DNA of 8,122 nucleotides from the NCBI GenBank assembly GCA_049294415.1, contig JBAQCS010000071.1:1-8122 (forward strand), read 5' to 3'. Origin of the DNA: JAEZRQ01 sp049294415 (GTDB lineage Bacteria > Patescibacteriota > Patescibacteriia > Patescibacteriales > UBA12465). Under the pieces are notes generated by a model. It did no database searches and was not told the origin of the DNA. It saw only the letters and a program-made list of their open reading frames with translations. Positions 5,725 to 8,122 of the stretch are shown here, piece by piece (the first letter of the stretch is position 1; each line of letters starts with the position of its first letter). The translations under genes and the position numbers were made by a program.

Positions 5725-5753
5725 AGCATACAATAAGATATACTTTTTGTCAA
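5725..5753 (-). promoter_or_regulatory. Promoter of the 4238-5666 unit
   Basis: Minus-strand -35 TTGACA (5748-5753), 17-bp spacer, -10 TATGCT (5725-5730). The spacer holds the partly conserved palindrome ATACA-ATAA-GATAT (plus-strand reading, 5728-5741), with the right half-site intact. Confidence 0.72.
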
Positions 5754-5837
5754 TATTAAGCTTTTTATTGTAATAAATCTTTAACAATCTATATATATTA
5801 TACTTCAAAAGCTTTTTTTGCTAAACATCACTATTAA

Positions 5838-5906
5838 AAATATTAGCTATATTAAAGAAATCAAAGTATAATGGTTAAACAACATTTATTTTATAAATAT
5901 TAGCTA
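5838..5906 (+). repeat. 12-bp direct repeat in the peptidase upstream region
   Basis: AAATATTAGCTA occurs at 5838-5849 and again at 5895-5906, flanking the likely -10 box of the peptidase gene at 5867-5872. Both copies contain TAGCTA, a palindrome. The region is so AT-rich that chance is possible; if functional, it could be a pair of regulator sites. Confidence 0.3.
5843..5872 (+). promoter_or_regulatory. Probable promoter of the M23 peptidase gene
   Basis: An exact TATAAT lies at 5867-5872, with only a weak -35 (TAGCTA or TTAGCT, about 5843-5849) at 17-18 bp. About 62 nt of AT-rich leader without a Shine-Dalgarno and without the GAACCTTAA word follow before the ATG. This promoter therefore differs from the others in the window. 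Confidence 0.45.
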
Positions 5907-5941
5907 AATAATATTAATTTAATTCAAATAAATTTAAAACA

Positions 5942-7012
5942 ATGAATAAATTCATAAACTGGTGTATCTTGATTGCTATAGTCGTACTAGTACCAACTTT
6001 AGTTAATGCTCAACTTTATCCCAGTGATAGTCAGCTCTTTAATGACCACGGTTGGTATAACGCCCCTACCATTACAATATCTGGACCACCGGATATTATT
6101 TTTCCAGTTGAGGGAGTGGCCAATTTTAGTGATGATTTTGGTGATGGACGAAGTGGTGGACGCCTACACGAAGGCAATGATTTGATGGCCCCTAAAATGA
6201 CACCTGTTTTAGCTGCGCGGGGCGGCAGGATTGTATCTGCTCCAACGACTGAACCAAGTTATGGCTACACAATTTCTATTGCTGGAGATGATGGTTATAA
6301 ATATAATTATCTTCATATTAACAACGACAATCCAGGAACTGATGATGGTCAAGGTGGCTCACAATATGCCTATGCACCAGGTATTAGTTCAGGGATAACC
6401 GTTATTCAAGGTCAACAGATTGCCTGGGTTGGTGATTCAGGAAATGCTGAGGCGACCGCTTCTCATCTTCATTTTGAAATACGTTTAGCTGATGATACAG
6501 CTATTAATCCTTATCAATATCTAAATGCGGCTTTAAAAATATATACTTATAGTATTGCGACTGTAGAAGCAGCTAGCCCCACTATAAATTTTGATAAGGG
6601 GTTAACGGTTAACTCAGAATTACCAGTCAATTGCAAAGCTGGCGCTCTAATCCGTATCCCAGAAGATTCTTCAGTATATTATTGCGGTGCTAATGGAAAA
6701 AGATATGTCTTCCCTAATGCTAAAACCTACAACACCTGGTACTCTGATTTTTCTGAAGTTCAAATTATTAGCCTAGAAGAGATGAGTAAAATTATGTTAG
6801 GCGGAAATGTAACTTATAGACCAGGAGTAAAACTCGTAAAGATTCAAAGCGATCCTCATGTTTACGCTATTGATTTAAATGGAACGCTACGTTTAATGAT
6901 TACTCCAGCCGTTGCTGAAAAATACTATGGAGCCAATTGGAATAAAAATGTAGAAGATATTCCTGATGCTTTTTTTACTAATTATAAAATGGGCGACCCA
7001 ATAAATAACTAA
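5942..7012 (+). CDS. Secreted M23 metallopeptidase with C-terminal Patescibacteria-type module
   Basis: The 356-residue precursor has a signal peptide (about 1-23, hydrophobic core CILIAIVVLVPTL, likely cut after VNA), so it is exported. The M23/LytM domain spans about 50-198. It carries the zinc ligands H76 and D80 in HEGND, the conserved YNYLH (H125), and H175-L-H177 in SHLHFE, so a peptidoglycan-cleaving endopeptidase is expected. After a short linker a C-terminal module (about 229-353) contains GALIR, VYYCGANGKRYVFPN, TYNTWYSDFS, GGNVTYRPG and DPHVYAID. This module is often attached to exported proteins of Patescibacteria and may serve cell-surface attachment. C231 and C248 could form a disulfide. 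The gene is monocistronic and ends at the bidirectional terminator 7030-7069. The enzyme could act on its own wall or on that of a host cell. Confidence 0.93.
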   Translation: MNKFINWCILIAIVVLVPTLVNAQLYPSDSQLFNDHGWYNAPTITISGPPDIIFPVEGVANFSDDFGDGRSGGRLHEGNDLMAPKMTPVLAARGGRIVSAPTTEPSYGYTISIAGDDGYKYNYLHINNDNPGTDDGQGGSQYAYAPGISSGITVIQGQQIAWVGDSGNAEATASHLHFEIRLADDTAINPYQYLNAALKIYTYSIATVEAASPTINFDKGLTVNSELPVNCKAGALIRIPEDSSVYYCGANGKRYVFPNAKTYNTWYSDFSEVQIISLEEMSKIMLGGNVTYRPGVKLVKIQSDPHVYAIDLNGTLRLMITPAVAEKYYGANWNKNVEDIPDAFFTNYKMGDPINN

Positions 7013-7029
7013 ATATTATAATTAGTATT

Positions 7030-7069
7030 AAAAAAGCCTTGGAACTCATTTGGTTCCAAGGCTTGTTTT
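7030..7069. terminator. Bidirectional intrinsic terminator between convergent genes
   Basis: A perfect 12-bp stem 7034-7045 / 7053-7064 with a 7-base loop, with T-rich tracts on both sides (TTTTTT on the minus strand, GTTTTCT on the plus strand). It serves the peptidase gene (plus) and the 7091-7468 gene (minus). Confidence 0.92.
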
Positions 7070-7090
7070 CTAAATTGAAGTATTTTTCTA

Positions 7091-7468
7091 CTAATTAACC
7101 AAATTTTTTCTTTCTATTTGGTAATTAACTCCTTTAATCGCCCAATAGCTTTTTCTCATTAATTTAAGGTCTTTACTAAATATAACGCCATCACTAGTAG
7201 CCGGTGCAAAATATATATCGCCAAGCTGTATACATATCACTTCTTCGCCAGCCAATATCAGTTCTTTTTGAGCATCAACTAGGCTGACTCCTTTACGATT
7301 GGCGTGGTAACAAGCGTTAAAGAACATTCGGCCTAAATATATATTTCGACCAATAATCATATTTTCCACAAACATTTCATTGCTACCAATTAAGTAGCAC
7401 ATAGAAACCGTCTTGTTGAGGTCAGCATACCTCTTTGAGAGTTCGTTTAAAAGTTCCAAAATTTTCAT
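7091..7468 (-). CDS. Unknown 125-residue protein
   Basis: A soluble protein with an N-terminal amphipathic helix (MKILELLNELSKRYADL), a middle part with hydrophobic and aromatic residues (MIIGRNIYLGRMFFNACYHANRKG), and strands near EEVICIQLGDIYFAPA. I recognise no catalytic motif and no family. The start is supported by the promoter at 7516-7544 and the GAACCTTAA leader word, which ends 12 nt before the ATG; there is no Shine-Dalgarno. The gene ends in tandem TAG TAG, the only TAG stop in the window, showing that TAG is read as a stop here. It is monocistronic and shares the terminator at 7030-7069 with the convergent peptidase gene. Confidence 0.85.
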   Translation of the reverse strand: MKILELLNELSKRYADLNKTVSMCYLIGSNEMFVENMIIGRNIYLGRMFFNACYHANRKGVSLVDAQKELILAGEEVICIQLGDIYFAPATSDGVIFSKDLKLMRKSYWAIKGVNYQIERKNLVN

Positions 7469-7480
7469 GGTATTTTGTTT

Positions 7481-7489
7481 TTAAGGTTC
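7481..7489 (-). promoter_or_regulatory. GAACCTTAA leader element of the 7091-7468 gene
   Basis: Minus-strand GAACCTTAA, 26 nt after the -10 box and 12 nt before the ATG, followed by AAAAC as in the 4238-5666 leader. GTTAGT stands near the expected transcription start. Confidence 0.6.
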
Positions 7490-7515
7490 GACTTACATAT
7501 TTTTACTAACAAAAA

Positions 7516-7544
7516 AATATACCATAAGGTATAATTTTTGTCAA
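7516..7544 (-). promoter_or_regulatory. Promoter with perfect palindrome for the 7091-7468 gene
   Basis: Minus-strand -35 TTGACA (7539-7544), 17-bp spacer, -10 TATATT (7516-7521) preceded by TGG (extended -10). A perfect inverted repeat TATACC-ATAA-GGTATA (7518-7533) overlaps the -10 and the spacer, 6 bp from the -35, exactly as at 1526-1554. Confidence 0.78.
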
Positions 7545-7579
7545 TTTATAGCAAAAATAGGCTTATTTTAACTTATATA

Positions 7580-8092
7580 TTAAACATGGCAGTCCAAAAT
7601 TAAAGAAAAACTATTATTAGCATATGGCTTTAATATTTCTTTCAACTTATCTTTCCAATCACTTAGTTCCCCATCAGCTCTGACTAATGATAAATCTGGT
7701 AATAAAATAGCATCTGGAAATCTATCATAGTTATCTATATAACTTAATAAGTTATCTGTCATGTCTAAATCAAAAACATCATAAGAATCACAGATATTTA
7801 TTTGTTTAAGCGGCTTATCAATTTTCTTCACACAATCAGCTATTAAAGTATCTTTAAAAAGTGGGGTCATTAAATAAATGCCTTGCTCATCTACGCCTGA
7901 CTTATAACCAGTTTGCTCTGCTAATGACTTAGCAATAGAGTGCTGGTCTGTCATGTTAGTATCAGGAATAAGACTAGCTGCTTGAATTATTAAATCAGTC
8001 GGGCGAGTTTTAGTTAGCTCTGGCAACTTGGTTCTAATGTTATCTAGAGTTGCTGAGCTAGCTTCAATTATGACAATGGTGGTAAATTTCAT
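7580..8092 (-). CDS. Unknown 170-residue soluble protein
   Basis: An intact frame from ATG at 8092 to TAA at 7580, opening with a strand-helix pair (MKFTTIVIIEASSATLDNIR). It continues as an alpha/beta protein with hydrophobic strands near FPDAILLPDLSLV and FSLILDCHV and acidic stretches between. A Rossmann-like or receiver-like fold is possible from this pattern, but I see no diagnostic residues and do not recognise the family. It has no signal peptide or membrane segment. There is no Shine-Dalgarno, and only about 30 bp upstream are visible, with a possible -10 GATAAT (8111-8116, minus strand). No convincing terminator separates it from the 7091-7468 gene, but that gene has its own strong promoter. 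The leader word GAACCTTAA is not visible before this gene. Confidence 0.82.
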   Translation of the reverse strand: MKFTTIVIIEASSATLDNIRTKLPELTKTRPTDLIIQAASLIPDTNMTDQHSIAKSLAEQTGYKSGVDEQGIYLMTPLFKDTLIADCVKKIDKPLKQINICDSYDVFDLDMTDNLLSYIDNYDRFPDAILLPDLSLVRADGELSDWKDKLKEILKPYANNSFSLILDCHV

Positions 8093-8122
8093 ATAAATTT
8101 ATCTAAAAAGATTATCATATCC

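Noticed and set aside
7554..7569. Hairpin AAAATA-GGCT-TATTTT as terminator of the 7580-8092 gene
   Set aside because: The stem is only six A-T pairs with no GC, unlike the five strong terminators of the window; too weak to call.
1..8122. tRNA, rRNA, CRISPR array, insertion sequence or attachment site
   Set aside because: I found no cloverleaf-like sequence, no regularly spaced repeats, no transposase-like protein and no terminal inverted repeats.

Overview
The window reads as a stretch of an AT-rich, compact bacterial genome, most likely a member of the Candidate Phyla Radiation (Patescibacteria). Three things point there. The secreted M23 peptidase (5942-7012) carries a C-terminal module of the 'GKRYVFPN...TY..WY.DFS' / 'GGNVTYRPG' type, which I associate with Patescibacteria. 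Most of the remaining genes are short and unrecognisable. Transcription units are short and end in compact intrinsic terminators. Codon use looks standard: TAA is the stop almost everywhere and TAG is used once as a tandem stop.

Layout. Minus strand 1-535: 5' part of an unknown gene that runs off the left edge. Minus strand 688-1478: a two-gene unit made of a Cys/His-rich putative zinc-binding protein and a small gene broken by an in-frame TAG. Plus strand 1632-2048: unknown protein, divergent from the previous unit with back-to-back -35 boxes. Minus strand 2155-4099: a three-gene unit (NADAR-like protein, ADP-ribosylglycohydrolase, degenerate receiver-domain protein). Minus strand 4238-5666: membrane-anchored unknown protein plus unknown partner. 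Plus strand 5942-7012: secreted M23 metallopeptidase. Minus strand 7091-7468 and 7580-8092: two unknown proteins. Terminators lie at 624-652, 2071-2100, 2103-2137, 4183-4215 and 7030-7069.

The most interesting block is 2155-4099. A NADAR-family protein (a family linked to NAD/ADP-ribose chemistry and to removal of ADP-ribose from guanine in nucleic acid) is followed within 17 bp by an ADP-ribosylglycohydrolase with its metal-binding motifs intact. A receiver-like protein whose phospho-acceptor Asp is Glu follows 14 bp later. Two different ADP-ribose-removing folds in one operon, with no ADP-ribosyltransferase in the window, suggest a de-ADP-ribosylation cassette. Its substrate and purpose are inference.

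A second pattern covers the whole window. Five transcription units share a leader word GAACCTTAA (a sixth has a degenerate copy), downstream of very similar promoters (TTGACA, 17-18 bp, TATATT-like). In these promoters an imperfect palindrome overlaps the spacer and -10 box. The first genes of units have no Shine-Dalgarno sequence; the only two clear ones belong to downstream operon genes. This is either the ordinary promoter/leader grammar of the organism or the signature of a regulon, and a genome-wide count would decide.
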